From Eucriotettix oculatus (lineage: Eukaryota > Arthropoda > Insecta > Orthoptera > Tetrigidae), in NCBI GenBank assembly GCA_034510155.1, contig CM067379.1, positions 15,783,771-15,847,770 on the forward strand: 64,000 bases of DNA, read 5' to 3'. The position numbers and the translations under genes are program-made. Of the stretch, positions 33,528 to 43,910 are shown in pieces. The notes under the pieces are model-generated. The model saw only the letters and a list, made by a program, of their open reading frames with translations. It ran no database searches and was not told the origin of the DNA. Each line of letters opens with the position of its first letter. Within the stretch, counting starts at the first letter, position 1.

Positions 33528-33778
33528 TCTCACGTTAATAAACCAGCGATAAACACTTAACGAGTTCTCAGAAAAGATATACCCCATGAGAAAGATACTC
33601 ACCTCCTGCGAAACCAAACATCTCATAAATGTGATATTTGTAATCTTCTTGTCGAGAGTGTGATGTTTCTTAACAGGAAAGAGATGTTTGGTTTGGGAGG
33701 AAGTTTGTATCTTTGTGATGAGGTATATCTTTGTTGAGAAGTCGTTAAGTGTTTATCGCTGGTTTCTTAACGTGAGAT
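33528..33778. repeat. fold-back element with ~98-bp arms
   Basis: The arm at 33528-33625 (ATCTCACGTTAATAAACC, AGCGATAAACACTTAACG, CAAACATCTC) is inverted at 33681-33778 with about 85% identity and a 55-bp spacer. No hammerhead box is visible. The right arm is open for part of a 101-codon plus frame that has no recognised domain. Confidence 0.88.
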
Positions 33779-33829
33779 GCATTAGGAAGAAATTGAAATT
33801 ATTTAAAGCTGTTATACTGGTGACATTCT

Positions 33830-34420
33830 TTGCAAAGAGGACGGGAAGTAGATTTCGTCGCCGTTACAGACAGGAACTTGTCTCTGCAGCGCGACATAAT
33901 GGCCGTGATTCCCGCCCGCCCGCCTTTCCTACGAATGGAAATGCGTCCCGCGGCCACAACAGGTTAGTTAAATCGCAAAGCACAGGAAGCTGAGTGGGCG
34001 TTCCGACCGTTGAAGAGGGACTCTTCTCCTGCCCTGCCTGCCCTGACCTGCCCTAACTTCCCGTGTTCGCGCCTCGCCCGCCAGTGGCGCTGCCGTCTCC
34101 CCTCCCCTGTCTCTCTCAGTGCGGTCCTCGCCGTCGCCGTGGCTGTGGCAGTGACAGTGTAGTGTCTAGTGCGTCGCGGTGCAGACCCACCACGGCCGTC
34201 TTCTACGCGTGCGCCATGCGCTTCTCCACCACGGGCAAGCGCGAGTCATACACGCTCACCAGGAAAAGGTCAGTCACCACTTACTCTCGATTAATGTTCC
34301 GCAAATTATATTTTGGAATACCTAGTCAGCGCGGAAAAGTTACAGTAACCAATTTCAAGTACGACACTTCAGGACTTAGGCGTGTGACGTCACCTCTGAA
34401 AATTAAATCCATTATTTTTT
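33830..34420 (+). promoter_or_regulatory. CpG-rich block, candidate promoter and 5' UTR
   Basis: This is one of the most CpG-rich stretches in the window. A TCAGTG initiator-like hexamer lies at 34116-34121 after a pyrimidine run (CTGTCTCTCTCAGTG). About 98 bases downstream is an ATG in a good context (GCGCCATGC). I see no TATA box and no clear DPE. The next ~150 bases after the putative donor return to AT-rich composition. Promoter status is inferred from layout only. Confidence 0.35.
34216..34268 (+). CDS. candidate first coding exon, unknown protein
   Basis: ATG at 34216 opens 17 codons plus two bases (MRFSTTGKRESYTLTRK) with strongly GC-ending codons. They run straight into AG|GTCAGT at 34267-34274, a strong splice-donor match. 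The frame is also open upstream to 34063, but without a matching start context. I do not recognise the protein and see no second exon in the window. A purely non-coding GC-rich block is the alternative. Confidence 0.3.
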
Positions 34421-34679
34421 AAGTTCACAATTATTACTGCCCTATTAACCTTTCATTCATTTCGTGTCTCAGAATGATAATAGAAGCATAAATAATTTAT
34501 TAGAAAGACAAACAGGCCAAATTCCGATGGTAGTCAGTGTATAGACTTAAAAATTTCTAATCTGAACTATTTAGACGTAAAGTTCTGCCGAATTTTGGCT
34601 ATAAAGCCCATCGTCCTTCGTTCACACGGATCCACGGTCACTGTAATTTCTTTTTTTTTAATAATTTGGATGAATGAAT

Positions 34680-35140
34680 TTATTAATACTGCAATTGAGT
34701 AGCACTCGGTGGCAGTTACGAAAAATAAACTTAAAAATAAAATATGTTATAGATAATAATTACACTAATATAATATAAATTAAATTAAATTCTAACAAAA
34801 AAGATAAAAAAAAGTACCCATTATTCATATATTGTTTCGTCGCACTTCACTACACTTCCTAATTCTACCCTGAAACACGTTACTATTGGCAGGGAATGTT
34901 TCGAAAACTTCTGCAGGTAAATTGTTCCAATCCCTTACAGTCCGATTTAAAAATGAAAATTTCACAACGTCAGTTTTAAAGCTACACTGCCGCCCAATTT
35001 TACAATGATGATCCCACCTCCTCTACTGAAATAATTTACTTCTAAAAACTTTGATGCAATATCTTCCCAGGATTGTTGTCACTCTGCCTGCGTACGCTTC
35101 AAGAAGAGCCCCGAGACGTAAATTTTGTCGTGTTTTAAAG
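34680..35140 (-). mobile_element. LINE fragment, lineage 3 (ORF2 C-terminus and tail)
   Basis: On the minus strand a frame ending at TGA near 34832 encodes RRWDHHCKIGRQCSFKTDVV and then FLNRTVRDWNNLPAEVFETF. The SF-NRTVRDWNxLP signature is the standard end of many insect non-LTR reverse transcriptases. An in-frame stop lies just upstream, so the copy is dead. The AT-rich sequence at 34680-34830 would be its 3' UTR. It shows no similarity to families 1 and 2. Confidence 0.75.
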
Positions 35141-35180
35141 GAAATAATTGATGACCACATACGAGTTTGTGTTTAGTTGA

Positions 35181-35222
35181 ATCGACGTTTCGTCACCATA
35201 TTTGTGATTTCCTCGGGTAACT
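35181..35222 (-). ncRNA. hammerhead-ribozyme-like motif
   Basis: Minus strand: CCGAGGA (U4 changed to C), extra bases, stem TCAC/GTGA with an AAATATG loop, then C and GAAACGTCG. It is the mirror partner of 35314-35360. Confidence 0.45.
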
Positions 35223-35313
35223 GTAAAGTATTAATTTATGCTGAAAAAAATATGTCAAATGTATAAAAATCTTACCTTCATTGCCTAGAAGGGAATTTAT
35301 AACCGAGACGGGT

Positions 35314-35360
35314 GTGTTACCCGAGGAAGTCCCAAATATAGTGACGAAACGTCGATTCAA
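35314..35360 (+). ncRNA. hammerhead-ribozyme-like motif
   Basis: Plus strand: CCGAGGA (35321-35327), one base, stem GTC/GAC, then GAAAC at 35346-35350 and GTC. U4 is changed to C as in its inverted partner. Confidence 0.45.
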
Positions 35361-35375
35361 GTATATTTAAACCTC

Positions 35376-36558
35376 GTTAACTTATTTCACTTAACTATTG
35401 TTATAATTTTTTTAACCTTGCTCCTGTAAGTAGAAATGAGTCAAAAGCTGCTGCAAGTAATTTGTTTACTTACCAAAGTCTGTTTTATTGATTTCGCGAT
35501 ATTATTTTGAGTCTCTGATCCTTGCTAACCTCGTCATTTGGGGTCTTCTGGACGTTGCATGGATATGAAAACCCCGAGGAGTTTGTGTCCAATGTGGTTT
35601 TGAACACTGCACAAAGTCTCTTACGTATCGATTCGAGAGTTTATTGTCCCAATTTACTAAGTTTCTCGTTCCCATGGCCATGTCCCCGCGTTTTGGTTAC
35701 TTTTCCCGCTTTTATTTAAACTTTTTTCCTTGGGATTGTAAATGTGAGCGTTGTTTTTATATGGATCATGTAACAATCGCAAATTATTTTGCTCTCCCTT
35801 TCTTAAGGTGACCGATATCCGCATTACAAGTAATGATGATGGTAGCGCAACGTCACAAAAATATAAATGAAATTTTTTTTTTCGGTAATATCGATCCAAG
35901 TTTTCTTTAATAATTTGGATTTGTTTATCATTTCCCAACCCGTTTCAATAACTCATTTTAATATAATTTCAGAACACTGAGGGGGGGAAATGTTGAATGT
36001 CTGTTAGTGTTTTTTTTTTGGCTGAATCTGAGTGTCGAAAAGTCAACTATGACCTTAATTTGAAGTATGTAACATTATTGATGTGGCGTGATTCATGGCC
36101 GTGCTGTTTCTCTCCTCAGGTTGATACTGACCATCTAGGTGTAACGTTACTGTCACCATGAGACTGTGTCTGGTTGCTTTACCCACTAATATTGACCTGA
36201 AACAGTTCATATATTAATAATAAAGACGTTTACCTCTCTGTAGTAAGTATGTAAGGGAGATCCCCTCGCAAGTAGGCTGCCCTGAACGCAATTTGACTGT
36301 GACGTTTCTGTTCAAACATTTGTTTTCAGTGCAGGATTTACCGACCTGAAATATGAGAGCTCGTTATAAATGGGAGAAAACAGAGCCAAATAGTCAGAAA
36401 TAATGGAAAAATTTGGAACATCCTCAAAAAATAGCACGGCGTATTATTTGAAGTTGGTGCAGTGTGTACACACTTATAACTATTTATTTAAATTAAAAGA
36501 CCGGTGTATCACACATTTAGAAAAAAAAATTATTGAACAATTTTAAACTCAAGCTATA
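35376..36558. other. unannotated AT-rich DNA
   Basis: No gene or repeat is identified. Frames at 35522-35719 plus and 35657-35938 minus have no motif. Confidence 0.4.
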
Positions 36559-36592
36559 GACGTTTTGACCATCAATTGTGGCCCTCGTCAAT
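36559..36592 (-). ncRNA. hammerhead-ribozyme-like motif
   Basis: Minus strand: TTGACGA (36591-36585), one base, a five-pair stem GGCCA/TGGTC (one G-U), then AAAAC in place of GAAAC, followed by GTC. Two core changes predict inactivity, but the whole layout is retained. Confidence 0.5.
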
Positions 36593-36600
36593 ATTTGTCA

Positions 36601-38182
36601 TCAACTGCGGATATAAAAAAGAGTCATATAAATAAATAATGTCCAAATGATAAAATTAACAAAAACAATTTAATAATCCGTCTTATAATTTGTTTGTCGT
36701 GTTTCTTTTTATTGACAGTAAATTTGTTGCTTTTGATCTACAACATTTCATATATTAATCATCTCTTCAAATTCATTTTGTTGTCCAACATTATCAAAAT
36801 TAAATGATTGATTTTTGTTCCAATTTTCTGTGCTAGACGAGTGATTTTACATATGTATTAACACTAACGTTTAACAAAACGTTGTCTGGAACAAAATCAC
36901 TCATTGTAGGAGTTAACTGTGAGATCTTACTATCCATAATTTCTTAACCTGATTCTTGTGTCAGGAGTGCCAGCTATTTAATTAAATCTAGGGTAAAATT
37001 ACAACCTTGATTATCACTGCGCGTGCGCGAAACGAGTCTCGGAATTATTCCGCAGGTTTCTTTTCACAATGATCTGAATCATTTGTAATTATACAGGTTA
37101 TATATCTTTAAAGAAAGAAAAACTCAACTTACTGTTGACGTTAAGCATCATAATATCGATATATTTATTTCACGTCACACATCGCCGACAGAGAGATTCC
37201 TCTACGCATTACTCTTTGGTCATCAAAGATTCAAAATATCTCTACTTCTTATTTTACTGTAAACATTTCGAAACAAACCTTAAAGTTAGCCGTTTACAAT
37301 TCCAGTAGATAAACAGAATATTTTTCTTTCGGTTGAGAAAAAAATGCTTAAAAATATTAAATAAATATTTGTGTTCATCTCGCCATTTTCCTGATATTTA
37401 TTTTGCAGAGGCTCTTTTTTTTTCTCTGGGTAAAGGGATGTAGGTTTATCTGTCTGTGATATTTATGTCTGTGCTAGACAGAAACCACTCCTTTCCTGTA
37501 GCATTGCGAAAACCTCGCAGACCCGTTCCAGTTCTTGGAGGACGGGGACATTTACGCGATAGAGATCTTTGGGAGGGCTTCTACTACAACTAGGTTGTCC
37601 TCAAAAACTGTGAAATACTTGTCAGCTCCGTGTGTGTGTAACACTCCAGTGCGTGTGGTGTAACCACTCTCTTCCTTAATCAAGTTTCATTTCACATCAA
37701 ACGTGAAATTACAACATGGACGTGTCACTATTATCACATTAAAATCGAAAAATATAAAATCGTGGTTGTCTCCATATTTTATACACGTCCTCCACATTGT
37801 CTTTGAATTATAATCCTTGAATTGGTGTTAATCTAAGTCTGCTGCAGCAGGTACAGAAATATACTAATTAAACAAGTACGTTACAGTGAGTCGTCAGGAA
37901 ATAATTTAAAACTCATTTTTAAGGGAAATAAACGAAAGTCAAATACGTTTTCCTTTTCTTCTCCACAAAAAGAGACGAAATTCCCACATTAATTAAATAG
38001 TAATAAAATTACCTGCTGAATTACTGACCCTGTTTTTATTAATTGAGAAATTATTAAGCACTTGAGACAAATATTAAATTGAACAACGTCTGCTTTCCAC
38101 AATACATCAACTAAACATATTAACGACCATATACAAACATGTTTTTATTAAGGTGAGTCGACGTTTCGTCACTATATTCCGG
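36601..38182. other. unannotated AT-rich DNA
   Basis: Mostly AT-rich single-copy sequence. A truncated GTCGACGTTTCGTCAC end of a hammerhead-like arm lies at 38157-38172, cut off by the repeat A insertion that follows. Confidence 0.4.
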
Positions 38183-38402
38183 TCTACATGAGGGTGATCC
38201 TGAAACAGGCAACTCTCGTTTAATAGCATAGGAAGGGAATTGAAAAGGGGGAATGCGGAAGGTAGAGCAAGGTAGCCAAGGGTTAACCAAGGCCCCCGGG
38301 CTGTGATTTAAGGATCCTACACGGTGTTTCACCTAAAGAGTTACAGGAAAAACCCTAGAAAACCTGCATGAGTTAGGCTCTTACCCACCTCGCCCCCCCC
38401 CC
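38183..38402 (-). mobile_element. dispersed repeat A with linker
   Basis: Minus-strand copy of repeat A: CTACATGAGGGTGATCC at 38183 through AGGATCCTACACGGTG, then the linker CCCTAGAAAACCTGCATG, ending at a run of 10 C. It shows that the linker lies directly beside repeat A. It interrupts a hammerhead-like arm on its left. Confidence 0.85.
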
Positions 38403-39240
38403 CAAAAAAAAATAGAAACTACGTTTCGACTACGAGGGACGACGTTATTGAAATCCACGTCTAATAATTATTTATATTTGATTAAAAATTCCCCGTACGT
38501 ACTGACTGTAGCTGACTTGAACATCAACGTCAACGGTAGTACTATGCTGAAAATTTGTATTTAATTGACCGGAATGGTAAGTTTGTCAGCATCAGGTCTT
38601 TGCTGGGAGATAATTGGACATCCTGTTCGCAGTTCCCGTACGTCCGTCCGTCCTTTTTCTCTTCTACTTCTTCCCTTTTTTTTCGTTTCTTTGTATAGAG
38701 CTGAACGACGCGTGTCGATAGCATCTGGAGGACCTGTTTCCCGTGAACAAGGAGCAGTGGAACAATGTTATCCGACCGATGAATCAACAGCAACAAGCTC
38801 CGGAAGATCATCGACCACGCGCCCTTGACACCGCCGCGCGCTCAGCTGACGCGACACTTTCCCGACAATGCTTCACTTGCAATTCCCCAACTAATAATTG
38901 AAAATTTTGGCACAAATTTCAATCCGGATCCCGACCGCTGACGGGTGCTGGTGGTGATGATGATGATGATGACGTCGTCAGCAAGGAGCAAGCAGTGTTC
39001 TAGACCCGGCAATTTCCTCCTCAGCGCCTGATCCCTTCCCTTCCTCTCGTCGTGTCTCCATTACCCGCCTCGCTGTCCGCCTTTTCCGTCCCTGATACAA
39101 TCTGTGGTGTCGAAGCTTCCATTACACACACAAAGGCTGAAACCTGCAGCGTCACCATTCCCCTTCTTATTATTCACGCTATTAAACAGTTAAGAAGTAC
39201 GCGTCCTCATTGTGCTAAATCAACGTATCTCGGGATCGAA
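38403..39240. other. GC-richer block, coding status unclear
   Basis: ATG|GTAAGT at 38573-38581 is a perfect donor-like match. (GAT)n lies at about 38952-38972. Frames are open on both strands (38565-38828 plus, 38542-38811 minus; 39052-39246 plus) with no known domain. Could hold an exon or regulatory DNA. Confidence 0.3.
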
Positions 39241-40929
39241 TCATAAAATAACGGTACGACGACAATCATCCGCCACAGCTCACTTCGGCCTCCTCTCATT
39301 AATTATGTTCAACCCGTTATCCTTCCTGTACAGTTCCGTACTTCTCTCTTTGATTGTTCCAACGCCGACGGAGATGTTGAAAATAAATTCTCTACCTGAC
39401 CGTCGTTTCCATAAGCCACTTGTTACTTAAAGGCGACGTTGTAAATCCTGTGTAAACCACGTGACACCTAAAAGATTAAGTACTCTCGTCTCTGACAAAT
39501 AAAATAATACTGTCGGTTGCAACATTTAGTTGAAAATCGAAGGGTGAATGTGGCTTCACGTTACACGGGCAGAAAAAAAATAAGAAAGCATCAATAGGAA
39601 ATTAAACCAGGAAAGTTAATTTACACGCAAATTTTAATTGAACAACAAAAAACTCAGTTAAGAACCCCAAGCTTTATACTCTATATGAGAAGAAAGAAAA
39701 GGAAAATAATGGAAGGTGAGTGGATTACGAGTTTTCCTTCATGTTTGGAAATAGAAAAAGAAGAGACGCACATAGTGCCATTGTTGATTATCGTTCTTAG
39801 AACCAGAGGATAGGGAGACCTGACAGCGCGCTCTACATTAGTGACGATTTAAATGCCCAGCTACTTTTAAATAAAGGCGCTATCAGTTTTGGCTAGATTG
39901 TGGACTGCTTGTCCTCATTTCCTCCTCCTTCTTCGCCACTTCAGCAACAAGGGGAACGACTGCCCCATCTTTCACTCGACGGACTCAAGGACTCATAACC
40001 GCAAAGGTGTCGCTTAATGGAATTGTTGTGTTGTGTACAAAAACCCTTCAGGATTACCACGGAATCTTCTTGTTCATGACCTTCCAAGTCACTGCTTCGA
40101 GACCACAGAGTTATTTTCATCATTGTACATCTAAATTACAGTTAGTCATTTAATAATCACAAAATATGTCAGTATTATTTTTGAAATTGAATAAAACTGT
40201 GGGAAAAAAAATTTTTTTACTAAGAGGTTCATAGGGTTCCTTTGAATTGGGCACTTTTCAGAAAAAATTTTCACCTGAAGTACTTGTACAATTCGAAAAA
40301 TAATACTTATATATCAAGGTATTAACATGTAGATTAAGCACAAAAAATGAAGACAATATCTTAATATTTGTGACGCATAGAAGATTTTTGGACCACAAAT
40401 CTTGTAGCTGAGATCAACACTTTTTTTCCTGAAAAAAGCAATTAATATAGACTCAAAAATATTAATTAAAATTGTCCTGTGTTACACCTTGTTTCTTATG
40501 TTTGGAAACTTCTTTTTTCAGTTTATTGTATATATAAACATATTAGTATGAAAAATTTAGAAAATCATTCTTTTTTAGATTTTTTGGCCGATATTTCAGT
40601 CCCCGTGTCCCTTAAATCCATTGGCGTGAACAGTTTGCTTTATTTCTTGTGACATTGGGGGAGTGACTTTCCTTTATTAGTTTCCGTTTGATAAGCATTT
40701 AAGTGTGAAAATACATTGTTATTGAGTTGAGAGCACAGCGGTATTGAAATCAGAGTTGATTGGGTGAATGTTAATACAGTGACGTCACACGTAGATTTAT
40801 GTTCTCCTTTTAAAACATACAATGAGGTGGTTACTTGATTTTTCCTCCACAAGTTGTATAGCTTCGTCGTGAGTGTTCGTGGGGGGTTATATTTATAGAG
40901 TAGCCAAAGAGGTTGTTCCACCGTGAGTT
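39241..40929. other. unannotated DNA
   Basis: AT-rich. The region at 40180-40560 has the style of an old DNA element, with long A/T runs and words such as TTGGACCACAAATC, but no inverted ends are seen. No gene. Confidence 0.35.
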
Positions 40930-41720
40930 ATGTGGAGCGTTTAAGCTGAGAAGCGGGGCAGATTCCCCGTGCGTTATCCGAGATGAGGATCAGTTTCCAA
41001 GTCGTCGATGGTCGGGGTCTGCGAGGGACTCGTAACTCTCACTGGTAACGACTTTTTAATGTCCCCGCGTGGGCGTCGTCGGCGATTGCGAATATCTGCC
41101 AAGGTCAGGGCTCGCGTGGGAAACCGCGACGCCGGCAACAATGGCGGCGATCCCACTCGCTATTCGTTCTGCACATTCATCAAGCTGCTACTCAAGTGTG
41201 TGTGACTATTAAGAACCCAAAAACAACGCGTCGTCGTCCTTGACTGACCTCGGATCCTGTCAAGAGATCCTCCTCCTGGACCGTAAATGTCGCCCCCGTG
41301 GCAGATGCGACGTTACGTCACCACGGGAAAGCTGCCTCTCATAATGACTGACCAGCGATTGTACAACCATCTTGGTGGAAAGTGTTGCGAAACTGCTGAC
41401 AGTTGCCGTTAGCCTGATGGGCGTGCGTTGCGAGCCAGCCCCTAAAGTCCATCTAAGTAAGAGTCGATGACCTCACGTCAATCCATCATCGGCAGTCGAT
41501 CCTACCATAAATCATTCACACCTAAGTGACACAAAGGCGATCGATACCCGCTGGAAAATTTTACACTCAACGGTCAGGTTGCCCCGGGGGTGGATGACCA
41601 AACCTTCACAAGGCAGGTTCCGTCACCGTGAGTCATTGCTCTCGATAATCTGGATCTCGTGAGATAACTGGCGACTTATCAATTTCGCGATTAAATGTGT
41701 CGCAACCGTAGTAGGCCGGA
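40930..41720. other. GC-rich single-copy block
   Basis: CpG-rich relative to its flanks. Open frames at 41008-41205 plus and 40974-41156 minus lie opposite each other and lack motifs. A possible regulatory region, unproven. Confidence 0.35.
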
Positions 41721-41871
41721 ACTTGGTCCACAAGAATTTATTTATTTTCTGAAATTAAAAAGAAACGCAGCACAGCCTTCAGAGTCCTTTATTCAATCCA
41801 TCAACCTTTTACAGTAGCTTTGGAAGACATGCAATATTACCTGTAATAAAATAATTATTACTTATTATATT

Positions 41872-42030
41872 ACTAGCTGAGTGCCCTGCCATTTCCCCCG
41901 GTACTTATTTATATTATCCCGTTGTAGTATTTAATTCGACAGTAATTTACTCTAACGTGTTTTAAGCGGCGTAGAGCGTCTTGTCAGGTCTCCCGATCCC
42001 CTGTTTCTTATCAACAGAGAGAGAGATGCA
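41872..42030 (+). mobile_element. RTE-like 5' remnant
   Basis: CTAGCTGAGTGCCCTGCC and TTTCCCCCGGTAC, followed near 42010 by TTATCAACAGAGAGAGAGATG, follow the style of the opening of insect RTE/Proto2-type elements (CTAGCTGAnn-CCCGGC). Related openings lie at 45574-45640 and, inverted, at 50708-50745. Confidence 0.4.
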
Positions 42031-42309
42031 ATGGAACTATGTGAGCCTCTTTTTATATATGCCATTTGTAGATACTCATCGTGATTCCAATACCCGGAAA
42101 GTTTTTTTCTTTTTCTATTACTACTCGTAAATTACGGACATATTTCAATGTGACGTCACCACTCACTCACTGCTAAAATCTGCAGTCGTTTACACGATAC
42201 GCACTCAACCCGTAAGGTAAATGTCTCTACCCTCAAAATTGTGTTTCAAACAACTTCGCAGTTTCAAAAGCACACTTATGCAGTTGACAAAATGTTATAT
42301 TAAATTATA

Positions 42310-42480
42310 ACGATTGAAAAACTACAACATAGCTTTCTGACTTTAAAATTTATAATAAATAAAAAGACGGCCAAAAATTCAGCATTAAATATATATCACT
42401 ATTTATTCACCAATGTGACGTTTCATCTCCATTTCGAGACTTCCTCTGGTTTACTACAAACATAATATTACAGTAAATCA
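42310..42480 (-). mobile_element. single arm of fold-back family C, with hammerhead-like motif
   Basis: Matches the left arm of the element at 43535-43905 (AAAATTTATAATAAATAAAA, GACGGCCAAAAATTCAGC, GTGACGTTTCATCTCC). Minus strand 42452-42417: CAGAGGA, one base, stem GTCTC/GAGAT, then GAAACGTCAC. The other arm is missing. Confidence 0.7.
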
Positions 42481-43628
42481 AATATGAGTTCTATGTTACA
42501 ATTTTTTAATTTATATGTATATTTAATATGGTTAAAAATCACTCAAAAACTTTAGCTTAGGTTATATAAGTTTGTCAGAGGTTGCCGTGGTTACTGAAAA
42601 AGGTGGGAAAAATTTAAGGATTAAAAAGAAATTCTCTGATATTTATTATCGTCTTCCTTGCTTGTGTTCCTATTTTGGTTTGTAATATTAAGTTTTATTT
42701 CATAAAATAGGTTAAGAATCTGTCAAATGAACTCTGCTAGATTTAATTGAAGCAAAAATTTATACTTGATGGTTATTTCGACGATGATGTTATGTTTCAG
42801 TTCGTAACATTGGTTTAATATATTTATAAAAGTAGAAGTAACACTATCTAACTACTTTGAACTAGAATGTATTCTCTGTACCCTGTTTTTTTTGACAAGG
42901 CTGAGGCCGGGCGTACCCGATGTGACCCGAGCGTTCACGAAGAGCGTTACTCGGGAATAATGTCAGTATCTCAGTCTGAGTCTATTATTATCTGTGATAA
43001 ACGTTAAGCCACGACTGAAGGTGGCGCAGCAACGGACCATCTCATCCTCTCACGCCTCACCGACATCGGGGGCGAGCAAGTTAGGTGAAAGTGCTGCTGC
43101 TGCTGCTGCTACTACTGCCGGCTCCTTAAAATCGATTATCCTATAAAGGCAGCGAGAGGAACATTACCAAGGTTTAGAAACTCCGTTCCCACAACAGCTC
43201 TTGCTACTGGCTACTTTAAGAAATGGGACGACTTCTTCAAGTGCTGCTGCTGCTGCTGATGTGTGCAATAGACCAGACGCGGCGTTAAAAGGAAACCTCT
43301 GCCAAAACGGGACTGAAATATTCAATAGAAAGTTCAAGCGCCGGGGACGGCCTTGGGGGAGGGGGGATTTTGCGTAAGACTCCAGTGGAATATCCTCATC
43401 AAGTACTAATAGGGAACACAATAAAAACTATTACCCTATATTATCTCGTAATTCTACTTTTCCTTAAATGATAACTTCATTGGGTAACTCAAAAACGGAG
43501 AAGTATCTTGGAGGTGAGGGTTTGAGAAAAGTTTTGTAAAACTTATATATACAACACAGTTTTCTAATTTTAAAATTTACTATAAATAAGTAGACGACCA
43601 AAAAGTCAGCATTAAATATTCACAAAAG

Positions 43629-43667
43629 CGACGTTTCATCTCCATTTTGAGACTTCCTCAGGCTTAA
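43629..43667 (-). ncRNA. hammerhead-ribozyme-like motif (core intact)
   Basis: Mirror image of the plus-strand motif at 43804-43843: CTGAGGA, one extra base, stem GTCTC/GAGAT, GAAACGTCGCTT. All conserved boxes are present. Confidence 0.6.
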
Positions 43668-43803
43668 AATTTAGCAATACTCCTTGAATCCCTCATGTGA
43701 AGAATTTGGTGTTGCGCAAGGACCATCTCCAGCCCCTGGCGGTTACGGCTGAAATTCAATAATCTTTTACGGCTGAGGGATTCAAGCAGTATTTCTAACT
43801 TTT

Positions 43804-43843
43804 AAGCCTGAGGAAGTCTCAAAATGGAGATGAAACGTCGCTT
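43804..43843 (+). ncRNA. hammerhead-ribozyme-like motif (best preserved)
   Basis: CTGAGGA lies at 43808-43814, stem II is GTCTC (43816-43820) with GAGAT (43827-43831), and GAAAC is at 43832-43836. It is followed by GTC, the preferred NUH cleavage triplet, at 43837-43839. AAGC (43804-43807) can pair with GCTT (43840-43843) as stem I. ACGT inside GAAACGTC is self-complementary, so stem III could form only between two RNA copies, as known for minimal dimeric hammerheads. One base (A, 43815) between A9 and stem II is extra relative to the textbook core. Confidence 0.62.
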
Positions 43844-43910
43844 TTGTGAATAAATAGTGATATATTTAATGCTCACTTTTTGGCCGTCTTCTGATTTATT
43901 GTAAAACTTA

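Larger units (their letters stand above)
35161..35375. repeat. fold-back element with hammerhead-like motifs in both arms
   Basis: Arms at 35161-35222 and 35314-35375 are inverted copies. Shared blocks are GAATCGACGTTTCGTCAC and CCTCGGGTAAC. Each arm carries the CCGAGGA ... GAAACGTCG pattern pointing outward from the 92-bp spacer. Confidence 0.82.
43535..43910. mobile_element. fold-back family C element, best copy
   Basis: Arms of about 125 bp (43575-43697 and 43773-43905) are inverted copies. The outer blocks are CCAAAAAGTCAGCATTAAAT against ATTTAATGCTCACTTTTTGG. The inner blocks are CTTGAATCCCTCA against TGAGGGATTCAAG. The spacer is about 75 bp. Each arm holds a hammerhead-like motif (43629-43667 minus; 43804-43843 plus). 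Partial relatives lie at 42310-42480 and 57082-57240. No protein is encoded. Confidence 0.85.
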
